A stretch of 37,824 nt of DNA, from contig JAICQO010000068.1 of the NCBI GenBank assembly GCA_025937835.1, positions 1 through 37,824 of the forward strand, given 5' to 3'. Below, one piece after another: positions 24,376-31,845 of the stretch. The position numbers and the translations under genes were made by a program. Each line of letters starts with the position of its first letter. Within the stretch, counting starts at the first letter, position 1. The notes beneath the pieces are model-generated. The model saw nothing but the letters and a program-made list of their open reading frames with translations. It was not told the DNA's origin and did no database searches. This stretch comes from Polyangiaceae bacterium. Its GTDB lineage: Bacteria > Myxococcota_A > Polyangia > Polyangiales > Polyangiaceae.

Positions 24376-25656
24376 TCAGTCCACCCGGTAGGCGCGGCCA
24401 GGAAAGCCCGGAAACGAAAGCGCCCGCACCACGTCGCTGCTCCTGGAGACGTCGTAGTAGTTGCCCGCGCTGAAATCGGCTTCGACGGCCACCAGGAAGG
24501 GGTTCCGCACGCCATTCACGACGGTGCTGAACGAGTCACCGTACGCGGTGAAGGAATCGAGGCCCTCGACTGGCCCGAAGCTGCTCGCTTCGTTGCCCAG
24601 CTCGAGGCCGAAGACCCGCCATTCTTCGCCGCGAAGACTGGCCTGCCAGTTGTCCTCCGTGATGGGTTCGCCGTCGTACTGGAACACGTACGCTCGATCG
24701 CCAGCACCCTGGAGTAGCCCGCCGACGACTCCACCGGACAGCTCCGAGAGGTTCACGAAATAGTCCTGGTCGAAGCGGCTCTCCCCTTTCTTGATACGAA
24801 GCAGGCATTGCGGCGGAGGAGAGTCCCCATCCAGGCCCGCCGCCATGTACACGGCATGACCCGGGTGCGAGCCGAGGTAGAGGTTGCCCGCGTCGTCGGT
24901 GACGTTGAACGCGATGTCGCCGCACCGCGTATCTTCGATGTATTCGACCGAATCGTCGCGCGAGTCGACGATCGCTGCACGCACCAGCGGGGTCGTCGTT
25001 CCCTCTTCGAGGTGCCAGTAGCGCGCGGTCACGATGAAGCGCTCTCCGTCGCGGTGAACGAAGTTCATGGCGTGCTCCTGTCCCTGGACGGCCAACCCCT
25101 CGATGCTGAACGAACCCTCGGTCGTCATGCGCACTGGATCGAACACGACGACCTGCAGGTTCTCGTTGTCGAAGTAGTATGCGCGATGCTCGTCGATGAA
25201 CTGCATGACGTTGCGCCCGCCACCGAGAGTCTTGGTCACGCCGAAGTTCGCAAGGCTCACTTGATCCTGCTTCTCGAGCGCGTTGCTCTCGTCGAGGCCC
25301 CAGCGCTCGATGATCGGCGCGTCCTCGCGACCGACGAACACGACGCGCCCTCCCGGCGACGCATAGACCATGTCCCCGCCAAACTCCACGGCGCGCGAAA
25401 GGTCGATGGTTCCATCGCGCGAGAGATCGTCGACGACGGTCAGGTAGCCCGTGTACTCGTCCGCGGTGCTGATCCACCCTCCGACGATCCAGAGCTCCTC
25501 TGCGCTTCGCGGAGGGTTGCCCCCCACAGCGTCGCCGGCCTCTTCTCCCCCGCAGGCCACGGCCGTCAGGGCCATGCATCCGGCGCACAGGTGGGCCAGA
25601 ACTTTCGAGAGCGTGCCAACCGGGTGTGGGTGCTTCCTTGCGATGTTCACGTGCAT
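24376..25656 (-). CDS. XusB/DUF4374-like lipoprotein 3
   Basis: First-transcribed of the three paralogues, 426 residues, lipobox VAC at Cys35 (LTAVACGGEE). Shared blocks are LSRAVEFGGDMVYASPGG, ERWGLDESNALEK, VSLANFGV, DEHRAYYFDNENLQVVVFDP, TRCGDIAFN and the ending GFPGRAYRVD. The start ATG 25656 lies 12 nt after the TonB receptor stop, with GGAAAGG just upstream. By analogy with XusB it would sit on the outer membrane next to the receptor and capture or hand over a ferric siderophore. This is inferred. Confidence 0.75.
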   Translation of the reverse strand: MHVNIARKHPHPVGTLSKVLAHLCAGCMALTAVACGGEEAGDAVGGNPPRSAEELWIVGGWISTADEYTGYLTVVDDLSRDGTIDLSRAVEFGGDMVYASPGGRVVFVGREDAPIIERWGLDESNALEKQDQVSLANFGVTKTLGGGRNVMQFIDEHRAYYFDNENLQVVVFDPVRMTTEGSFSIEGLAVQGQEHAMNFVHRDGERFIVTARYWHLEEGTTTPLVRAAIVDSRDDSVEYIEDTRCGDIAFNVTDDAGNLYLGSHPGHAVYMAAGLDGDSPPPQCLLRIKKGESRFDQDYFVNLSELSGGVVGGLLQGAGDRAYVFQYDGEPITEDNWQASLRGEEWRVFGLELGNEASSFGPVEGLDSFTAYGDSFSTVVNGVRNPFLVAVEADFSAGNYYDVSRSSDVVRALSFPGFPGRAYRVD

Positions 25657-25668
25657 GCCTTTCCGGAG

Positions 25669-28455
25669 TCAGAGCTCCGCCGTCGTCTTGATGTAGAAGG
25701 CCCTTCCCGGGCGCTGAACGCCGAAGAAATCGAAGACCTTCTCGTCGGTGACGTTCTGCACCTCGAGCGTCGAGCTGACCGTCGCGTGGTCGTTCTCGAC
25801 GAGGTACCCGAGCCCGACCGTGTGGACGAGCTGCGAGTCGATGGTCTGCTTGAACTCGCGCAGGCCGATGCTCTCCCAGCCGCGGAAGTACTCGTGCACG
25901 TAGCGGGACGTCCAGCTGAGCGCGACCTCGTCGCGCGGGGCGACGACGCTGCGGAATTGGAGCCGCGCCGAGCCGTTGGCGAAGAGATAAGGGCGATTCG
26001 GGATGCGGTCGCCGTCGAAGTCGCCGAAAGTGCCCGCGCTCGAGGAGTTACGGAAGTCCTGATAGGTCGCGTTGGCGTCGAGGACCAAGTACTCGCGGGG
26101 TGACGTCCAGCCGAGCGCCGCTTCTACCCCGAGGGATCGTGCGCCGAAGACGTTCTGGTAGCTCTGCACGCGATCGTTGCCGAGCAGCACGATGAGCCGA
26201 TCGGCGTCGCGCAGGAAGCCGTTGAGGCCTGCGCGCAGCTCTCCCAGCCGCGTTTCGCGAGCATCGACGGTGAAACCGAGGTTCGCGTTGTGGCTCGTCT
26301 CGGGCTCGAGCTCGAGATTGGCGATGATGAACGCGTTGTCCCCGAAGATCTCGTCAGGGCGCGGGAGGCGCGTGGCGTATTCGTAGGAGGCCTTGGCGTA
26401 GAGCCAAGGCGTGAAGCGGAACCGAAGCGCATCCCCGAAGCCGAAGCGGTGCGTGTCGCGATCGCGGCGGCGGAAGATGCCTCCTGGGCGCGGTTCTTCG
26501 CTCGCGAGCAGCTGCAGGTACTGCTTGGCGAACAGGATGTTCTCCAGGCGGTCGCGGAGGAGATCGAGCTCGTATTCGAGGCCGTTCACGAGCGTCGTGA
26601 GCTCCCTCTCGGCGGTCAGTGGGTCGCGCGCGCCCGGGTTGCTTTGCCGCCGCTCGTCGCCGGTGCGCGTCAGGTAGGTGGGAGCGAGGGAGAGCCGCAG
26701 CGCGTGTTGGGGATGGACGCGCCATTCGAGCTTCACGCGACCGAACGCCGAATGATCCCAGTAGACCTGGTCGTGCGGGCGCGAGTCGGTCTCTCCCGGG
26801 GTGCGGCGCTCGCGCACGCAGCGCCCGAACCAATCGTAGACGCAGCCGGCGACGTCGAGAAAGTCGCCACGGAGGTACGTGTAGCCGCCAAGGACGTCTA
26901 CCGTGACTCCGTGCCCGAGCGGCTGCTCGTAGCGCAGGCTCGCGCCCGTGGCGGTCTCGCCGTACGTCACGCCGCCATACGGGACCGTCATCACGACGTT
27001 GTGCTGGTACTCCTTGTCGTAGTGCGTGACGAAGGCGCGCAAGAGGAGCCGCCTCGCCCAGGGCCGATGGGCGAGCCCGATCTCGGCGTTGCCGCCCGCG
27101 GCGCGGTAACCGTCGTGGAAGCGGTAGGCTCGCGCTGGTGAGAGACGCCCGCGCTCGTCCGGAACCTCCACGTTCACCGGGTAATCGTTTCGCGCGTAGT
27201 CGAAGAAGCCGCTGACCCGCGTGAAGAAGCCGCTCGGTTCGTGGAGATTCCGTGCGCTCAGCGTGAGGCGATGCGTGTCGAACGAGCCGGCCTCGTAGGA
27301 GGCACCGGCGTGCGTGCCGCGCAAGTCTTGGTTGGTGACGAGGTTGACGGCGCCGCCGAGCGCGTCGCCGCCGAAGCGGATCGGGACGACGCCGCTGTAG
27401 ATCTCGACGCGCTCGACGAGGTTTACGGGGACGTTGGCGACGCCGAACGGGTAGCCCGCGAGCTCGAGCGGCACGCCGTCGAGGAAGAACCGGACTTGCT
27501 CGTCGGTGAGGCCGTTCAGCGAGAAGCGCGCGCTCGAACCGAGCCCGCCGCCACGGCGAACGCCGACCCCCTGAGTGCGCGCGAGCACTTCGCCCAGGTC
27601 CGCGCTCTCGCGCTTCGCGCGCTCCGTTTCGACTACGGTGACGGCCTCGGCGGATTGACGCCGGCGGTCGGCCTCGGAAGTTCCGCGGACGGTCACCTCA
27701 ATCGGCGTCTGCGCCGCGGCAGGCTCGAGGCGCGCCGTGATGCGGGCGCCCTGACCTGAAACGACTTCAGCTTGAAGCTCGACTTGGCCGAGCTCGGGCG
27801 CGCGCGTCGTGACGACGTAGGCGCCGGGAGCGAGCGCCTCGAACCGGAAGCGTCCGTGCTCGTCGGTCCGCGTCGTCGCCGTCGCTCCATCGGACGCACG
27901 CACGACGATCTCGACGCCGGCAGCACCACCATCGCCGCTTCCGGGAAGGAGCAGCCGGCCCTCCAGGCTCCCCGTCGCGGGCGCCTGGGGTAGTCGGAAC
28001 TCGACGCGGACCAGGACCCGCGACGCGACCTCGGTGTCGCCGCGGCGCGCAGGGCGGTAACGCGCGCGAAGCACGGCGGCCCGCGCCGCCTCGTCGAAGC
28101 CGTGGCCCACAGGCTCCATCACCTCGGCCTCCGTAACGTTGCCCTCGGCGTCGATGCTGACGCGAAGCGCGACGGTCGCTTCGAGGCGAGCTGCGGCCGC
28201 CTCGCGGGGATATTCGAGCTGAAAGGCCTCGAGCGGCTCGGGCATGTGGGCATCCGGGGGCGGGCCGTCACTTTCAGCGGGCGGAGCAGAGTCACTCGGA
28301 GCGTCCGCGGGCGGCTCTTCGCTCCGGGGCTGCGTGGCACCGGGCTCGGGTGGCGCGTCACCGGGGCCCGCATCCTGAGCCTGCGCCGCTGCGCAGAGGA
28401 CGAAGGTGCAGACGGCGGCTGCGGCCGCAAGGAATGACGAGCTCGGTTCGGACAT
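25669..28455 (-). CDS. TonB-dependent receptor with N-terminal TonB-like domain
   Basis: Outer-membrane siderophore-type receptor of 928 residues. In order: signal peptide to about residue 25; a Pro/Ala/Glu-rich linker to about 70; a TonB C-terminal-like domain at about 72-156 (YPREAAAARLEATVALRVSI, then FDEAARAAVLRARYRPARRG); a carboxypeptidase-regulatory/CnaB-like beta domain at about 162-247 (GSLEGRLLLPG, then TDEHGRFRFEALAPGAYVV); a possible TonB box near PIEVTVRG (251-258); a plug at about 265-375 (LARTQGVGVR, FFLDGVPLELAGYPFG, RVEIYSGVVPIRFGGDALGG); then the beta-barrel. Carrying a TonB-like domain inside the receptor itself is unusual. It is the first large gene of the Fur-controlled operon. 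The ATG 28455 is supported by GGTGAG about 8 nt upstream. Confidence 0.93.
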   Translation of the reverse strand: MSEPSSSFLAAAAAVCTFVLCAAAQAQDAGPGDAPPEPGATQPRSEEPPADAPSDSAPPAESDGPPPDAHMPEPLEAFQLEYPREAAAARLEATVALRVSIDAEGNVTEAEVMEPVGHGFDEAARAAVLRARYRPARRGDTEVASRVLVRVEFRLPQAPATGSLEGRLLLPGSGDGGAAGVEIVVRASDGATATTRTDEHGRFRFEALAPGAYVVTTRAPELGQVELQAEVVSGQGARITARLEPAAAQTPIEVTVRGTSEADRRRQSAEAVTVVETERAKRESADLGEVLARTQGVGVRRGGGLGSSARFSLNGLTDEQVRFFLDGVPLELAGYPFGVANVPVNLVERVEIYSGVVPIRFGGDALGGAVNLVTNQDLRGTHAGASYEAGSFDTHRLTLSARNLHEPSGFFTRVSGFFDYARNDYPVNVEVPDERGRLSPARAYRFHDGYRAAGGNAEIGLAHRPWARRLLLRAFVTHYDKEYQHNVVMTVPYGGVTYGETATGASLRYEQPLGHGVTVDVLGGYTYLRGDFLDVAGCVYDWFGRCVRERRTPGETDSRPHDQVYWDHSAFGRVKLEWRVHPQHALRLSLAPTYLTRTGDERRQSNPGARDPLTAERELTTLVNGLEYELDLLRDRLENILFAKQYLQLLASEEPRPGGIFRRRDRDTHRFGFGDALRFRFTPWLYAKASYEYATRLPRPDEIFGDNAFIIANLELEPETSHNANLGFTVDARETRLGELRAGLNGFLRDADRLIVLLGNDRVQSYQNVFGARSLGVEAALGWTSPREYLVLDANATYQDFRNSSSAGTFGDFDGDRIPNRPYLFANGSARLQFRSVVAPRDEVALSWTSRYVHEYFRGWESIGLREFKQTIDSQLVHTVGLGYLVENDHATVSSTLEVQNVTDEKVFDFFGVQRPGRAFYIKTTAEL

Positions 28456-28464
28456 CGGCTGAGC

Positions 28465-28647
28465 TCACCGGCGTCTTGCGGGCAGCCCGAGAACCTCGAC
28501 GCGTCGAGCGAAAGGTCGAGACGGCCGTGAGTTCAGCGGAGCCCGAGCAGGCGTCACCGCTTCGGCGGACAACGCGGCGAACTGCGCGCGCGGGGCAGCG
28601 GTCGAGGCGGGTGAATGCCGGTGTCGGTGCTCGGCGCGGTTCTTCAT
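28465..28647 (-). CDS. Possible His-rich small ORF in operon leader
   Basis: A 60-residue frame beginning MKNRAEHRHRHSPAST lies in the about 300-nt leader of the iron operon and stops 9 nt before the receptor start. It has GAGAG about 8 nt upstream of its ATG. The N-terminus holds three His in a basic run; the rest is Ala/Arg/Pro-rich with no family. Third-position GC is moderate (about 75%). It could be a small protein or a leader peptide that tunes receptor translation, or a chance frame in GC-rich DNA. No homology evidence is available. Confidence 0.3.
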   Translation of the reverse strand: MKNRAEHRHRHSPASTAAPRAQFAALSAEAVTPARAPLNSRPSRPFARRVEVLGLPARRR

Positions 28648-28761
28648 GCGGACAGCTCTCGGCCCTTTCGAGGGGTGCCGGGCGCTGGACGCGGAGGTCG
28701 CTGGCCGCTTTAGCGGTGGGTGCCGGTGTCTCTGGGCGTCTCAGCCCAGCCGGTGGGCGGG

Positions 28762-28790
28762 TTGATACTGCAAGTGATAATCATTTTCAA
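28762..28790 (-). promoter_or_regulatory. Sigma70-like promoter of the iron operon
   Basis: On the minus strand TTGAAA (plus coordinates 28785-28790) and TATCAA (28762-28767) are spaced by exactly 17 nt, a good vegetative promoter shape (5/6 and 4/6 to consensus). It points at the TonB receptor gene, giving a leader of about 300 nt. The Fur box overlaps its -35 and spacer. Confidence 0.65.
28775..28789 (-). promoter_or_regulatory. Fur box
   Basis: TGATAATCATTTTCA (plus strand) is a 7-1-7 dyad matching the Fur consensus TGATAATnATTATCA at all but one defined position. It is AT-rich in a GC-rich region and sits across the -35/spacer of the promoter, where iron-loaded Fur would block RNA polymerase. 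This predicts repression when iron is plentiful. A regulator identity other than Fur within the Fur family cannot be excluded. Confidence 0.8.
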
Positions 28791-28800
28791 GTAGAGTTCG

Positions 28801-28826
28801 AAAAAAAGCCTTGAGAGCCGGAAGGC
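28801..28826 (-). terminator. Intrinsic terminator of the ferritin-like transcript
   Basis: Read on the minus strand: GCCTT, a 9-nt loop, AAGGC and then seven T (the plus strand shows seven A at 28801-28807). A second hairpin with 6-bp arms (CGCAGC 28826-28831 with GCTGCG 28837-28842) lies just before it. It is 65 nt after the ferritin-like gene stop and immediately before the Fur promoter, so it insulates the two units. Confidence 0.65.
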
Positions 28827-28891
28827 GCAGCGCGCTGCTGCGTCGGCCGGCGGGCGGAGGGCGCTCCGAGGCGCTGCTGCTCGTGAGCGGC

Positions 28892-30172
28892 TCAGGAGAG
28901 CAGCGCGCGGCGGCACGGGTCGATCACGGTGGTCTGAATTTGCAGCGCGAGCGCCGCGCGAGCCGCGTGGCCGAGGCGGCCGTGAGTCGCGAGTGGGTCG
29001 TCGTGCCCCGCTGCGCTGCAGGTCGTCGAGCGGGGCGAGGCCTCGAAGGCGCGTTCGACGGCAGCGCGCACGGGAAGGCTGCCCGTCGCCATTGCCCACT
29101 GGACGAAGGCCCAAGCGAGCTCGGCGTGACGCAGCTCGTCTTCGGCGATCGCCGCGAGCAGCCCGGCGAGTGCCGGGTCGTGCGCGAGACGCGCCTGTTC
29201 CGCGGCGATGGCCGCCGCGACCGTCTCACCGACGCACCCCTCCCGGACGACCAGCGCTGCGATATCTGCCAGGTCTTCGCCTCCAAACACGCCGCCGAGG
29301 GGCAGGGGACCGGGCTCGAGCTCGGCGCCTGCGTAGCGGCTCGCTAGCTCGAAGCAGAGCGCCGCATGCTGGATCTCGTCACCGATCGCGGCCTGCGCGC
29401 GTTCGACGAGCGAGCGCGGCGCACCGAGCGACAAGAGCTGGAGCACGAAGCGCGCGAAGGCAGCGACCGAAGCGTGCTCCAAACGCGCGTCCTCGAGCCA
29501 GCCCTCTGCCAGCGCCGCACGGGTGTGAGCGTCGAGCCCCGTCGGATCGATCGCGCGCAGAGCGCCGCGCCAGCCCGCTCCGCGCCGGACCGGTGCAACG
29601 CGAGCCTCGCCGTCAATCAAGAAGGGACGTCCGCAACAGGTGCCCGAAGTCACGTTGTAACAACACAAGCCGTTCTTCTCCGTCGGCGGCTCGTTGATCC
29701 AACCGCACGTCCAATTCGCCTTGAACACCGGACACGCGAGCCCGGTCGCCCCGCCGTCACCGCCCGCGCCTGCGCCTCCGACATCCCCCGAGTCGCCCGC
29801 GGAACCGAGCATGGCCGCCGGAAACGTCTCGGCGACTTTTTCTGGCGCAACGCACATGTTGCGGGTGCAGCAAACGCCGACGCCACTGTCGTGGCAGTTC
29901 GAAGGCAGGCTTCCTCCCGTCCCGATACCAGGACCCCCCGAAGTCGCGCCACCGGTGGTCGGCGGGTTCGTAGCGCCACCCGTGGACGGCGGTTGATTCG
30001 GGCGCCCGCCAGGCGTGGTAGGCGAACCGCCCGTCGGAGCGCTGGTTGTGCCACCTGTGCCAGAGGCGGGCGAGTCTGACGTCGACTGTCCGCCGCACGA
30101 GGCGCCGGCGACCAACCCAGACGCCAATACCCCGAGGATCCTCTCGATCAGCCGGCTGTTCACGCTGCACAT
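28892..30172 (-). CDS. Lipoprotein with ferritin-like domain
   Basis: Predicted lipoprotein of 426 residues, lipobox GASC (Cys26). A long Gly/Ser/Thr/Pro stalk (to about 95) is followed by a Cys-rich segment to about 185 (NCHDSGVGVCCTRNMC, LCCYNVTSGTCCGRP). The C-terminal half is a helical ferritin-like bundle with plausible di-iron ligands: LEHAS, GDEIQHA (ExxH), the helix AAAIAAEQARLA and EDELRHAELAW (ExxH). Ferritin-like proteins use such a site for oxidase, peroxidase or iron storage; an exported, surface-tethered version is unusual. It follows the response regulator by 47 nt on the same strand, so it could be part of that operon. Confidence 0.82.
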   Translation of the reverse strand: MCSVNSRLIERILGVLASGLVAGASCGGQSTSDSPASGTGGTTSAPTGGSPTTPGGRPNQPPSTGGATNPPTTGGATSGGPGIGTGGSLPSNCHDSGVGVCCTRNMCVAPEKVAETFPAAMLGSAGDSGDVGGAGAGGDGGATGLACPVFKANWTCGWINEPPTEKNGLCCYNVTSGTCCGRPFLIDGEARVAPVRRGAGWRGALRAIDPTGLDAHTRAALAEGWLEDARLEHASVAAFARFVLQLLSLGAPRSLVERAQAAIGDEIQHAALCFELASRYAGAELEPGPLPLGGVFGGEDLADIAALVVREGCVGETVAAAIAAEQARLAHDPALAGLLAAIAEDELRHAELAWAFVQWAMATGSLPVRAAVERAFEASPRSTTCSAAGHDDPLATHGRLGHAARAALALQIQTTVIDPCRRALLS

Positions 30173-30219
30173 GTTCGCTGCCTCCGGTTTGCGCGACGCA
30201 AGAAGCGTACCGGGTCAGT

Positions 30220-30810
30220 CTACCTCGGGAACAACAGGCGCAAGAACTCCGCCCGGTTTGCCACGCCGCACTTGGCGTAAATTTGGCTGATGTGCTGGCG
30301 GATGGTGCGCGGGCTGTTGTGCTCGAGCTCGGCGATTTCGCTGCCCGAGAGGCCGTCGAACAGGTGCCGCGCGACGGTGCGCTCTTTCTCGGTGAGCTCG
30401 GCGCGCTCGAACAGGCGTTGAATGGCGGCCTCCGCGCCCCGGCCCGCCTGGCGAACGCGCTCGATCGCCGCGAGCAGCTCTTCGGCTGAAAACGGCTTCT
30501 CCAGGAAGAAGGCGGCACCCTGGTTCAGCGCCGTTTTGACTCGGTGCACGTCGGCAAAAGCGGTGATCACGATCACCGGCGCGTGAACGCCCAGGGCGTG
30601 GAGCTCGGTCATGAGCTTCAGCCCAGCGAGGTCGTCCGCTCCCAACACGATGTCGGTGATCACCACGTCGAGCTCTGCAGTTCGCGCGAGGGACAGCGCA
30701 GCTTCGGCCCCGGCCGCCGTCAACGTGCGAAAGCCGGCTCGGTCGAGGGCACGGGCGAGCAGCTCGCGCGTGTCGTCCTCGTCTTCGACCAATAGCAGCG
30801 TGGCGGTCAT
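30220..30810 (-). CDS. Response regulator, receiver plus LuxR-type HTH
   Basis: Cytoplasmic response regulator of 196 residues. The receiver domain (about 1-120) has the acidic pair (EDED at 9-12), phospho-acceptor Asp53 in VITDIVLG, Thr in VIVITAF and Lys in FFLEKPF. The C-terminal domain is LuxR/NarL-type HTH (LTEKERTVARHLFDGLSGSEIAELEHNSPRT, in part), here with ISQIYAKCGVANRAEFLRLL. ATG 30810 overlaps the TGA of the kinase gene (ATGA). Its partner is the upstream histidine kinase. Targets may be the divergent lipoprotein-receptor-pqq region; this is inferred from position. Confidence 0.93.
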   Translation of the reverse strand: MTATLLLVEDEDDTRELLARALDRAGFRTLTAAGAEAALSLARTAELDVVITDIVLGADDLAGLKLMTELHALGVHAPVIVITAFADVHRVKTALNQGAAFFLEKPFSAEELLAAIERVRQAGRGAEAAIQRLFERAELTEKERTVARHLFDGLSGSEIAELEHNSPRTIRQHISQIYAKCGVANRAEFLRLLFPR

Positions 30811-31739
30811 CGGCCTCCGAGCGGGAGCTCGAGGCGAAAATGTTCGTCTGCGTCGAGGCTGAGCTCGCCGCGCATGGCTCGCGACAGCGCGCGCGCGATC
30901 GGCAGGCCCAGGCCGAGGCCGTGGGTCTTGGTGGAGCGCAGCGGGTCGAACAGCGTCGCGGCGATCTCCGGGGCGAGGCCGGGGCCGTCGTCACCGATGC
31001 GGATCACCGCCTTCGAATCCGTCGCCGCCAGCGAGACGCGGACCGTGCCGCCCTGGTCCGACAACGAATGTAGGCTGTTTTCGAGCAGATTTTCCAGGAT
31101 GGTGCGCAGGTAGGTCGGGTCGGCCACGGCCTCAATCGAGCCGGAGGATTCGAGCTCGAAGTGAACCTCGTGTGGCGAGCCGAGCGTCGTCATCTCTTCG
31201 AGCAGCGGCGAAAGGAACGTCTCGAGTCGCAAGCGCTGGAAATCGGGGTCACCGAGGCTCTTCAGCCCGCGCAGGGCGCCGAGCCGTGACAGCGCTTTCC
31301 CGATCTGCGCTCGCGCCCGCGCGTCGAGATCGGCCCGGCGCGCGGCGTCCGTCTCTTTCGATTGTTCGTCGAGCAAGAGGCCCAGCGCGTGCAGCGGGTT
31401 GTTCAGCTCGTGCAGCACGGCCGCGATCACCACCCACACCGCCTGATCGCGCTCGATCTTTTGAAGCCGAATCCTGAGCGCTTCGGCGCGGCTCGCTGCT
31501 TCTTCCGCGGCGGCGAGGCGCGACGTGAGGCGAAGTTGGTAGAGACACAAACCGAGCAACCCTCCGGCGAGGATGGGGAAGCTCTGGTCGATCAGCTGGT
31601 GCGCGTTGGCGAAGCCGCCGATCAGCGTGCCCGACGCGAGGCGCTGCTCGGCGGCCTTGTCGAACACGACGTAGATCACACCGAGCACGAGCCCGATCAG
31701 CACGAACAGGAAGAGCTGCGGGTCCTTGCGGCGCTTCAC
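30807..31739 (-). CDS. Membrane sensor histidine kinase
   Basis: Sensor kinase of 310 residues. Two transmembrane helices (about 9-26 and 55-70) enclose a short periplasmic loop of about 28 residues, so there is hardly room for a periplasmic sensing domain. A coiled-coil-like linker (RLAAAEEAASRAEALRIRLQ) precedes the H box LHELNNPLHALGLL with His110. The N box (LENLLENSLHSL), G1 (GDDGPG), F-like (LFDPLRSTKTHGLGLGL) and catalytic ATPase domain follow. The HELNNPL form is typical of NtrB/PAS-class HPK4 kinases. It is the first gene of a minus-strand unit and starts 107 bp from the divergent lipoprotein gene. Confidence 0.94.
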   Translation of the reverse strand: MKRRKDPQLFLFVLIGLVLGVIYVVFDKAAEQRLASGTLIGGFANAHQLIDQSFPILAGGLLGLCLYQLRLTSRLAAAEEAASRAEALRIRLQKIERDQAVWVVIAAVLHELNNPLHALGLLLDEQSKETDAARRADLDARARAQIGKALSRLGALRGLKSLGDPDFQRLRLETFLSPLLEEMTTLGSPHEVHFELESSGSIEAVADPTYLRTILENLLENSLHSLSDQGGTVRVSLAATDSKAVIRIGDDGPGLAPEIAATLFDPLRSTKTHGLGLGLPIARALSRAMRGELSLDADEHFRLELPLGGR

Positions 31740-31785
31740 GTTGCGGGCGATTTATCACACCGGCCTGCTCGCCGAGACCGCCGAG

Positions 31786-31805
31786 TATCCGGCAGCTGTC
31801 GGATA
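31786..31805. promoter_or_regulatory. 20-bp near-perfect palindromic operator candidate
   Basis: TATCCGGCAGCTGTCGGATA is a dyad with 6-bp perfect outer arms (TATCCG/CGGATA) and a CAGCTG centre; one inner base pair fails. It lies in the 106-bp gap between the divergent histidine kinase and cupredoxin-like lipoprotein genes, 40 nt upstream of the latter's ATG. It could bind the LuxR-type response regulator encoded nearby, controlling both directions. Confidence 0.55.
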
Positions 31806-31845
31806 GCGTCCGGAGCAAGAAGCGGCCTAGCGTGTCCCTCCGCCC

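Noticed and set aside
21803-25656. Possible recent duplication of one lipoprotein gene
   Set aside because: The three copies share only scattered identities, so the duplication must be old.
28811-29347. Plus-strand frame opposite the ferritin-like gene
   Set aside because: It is a shadow of the ferritin-like reading frame with no recognisable product.
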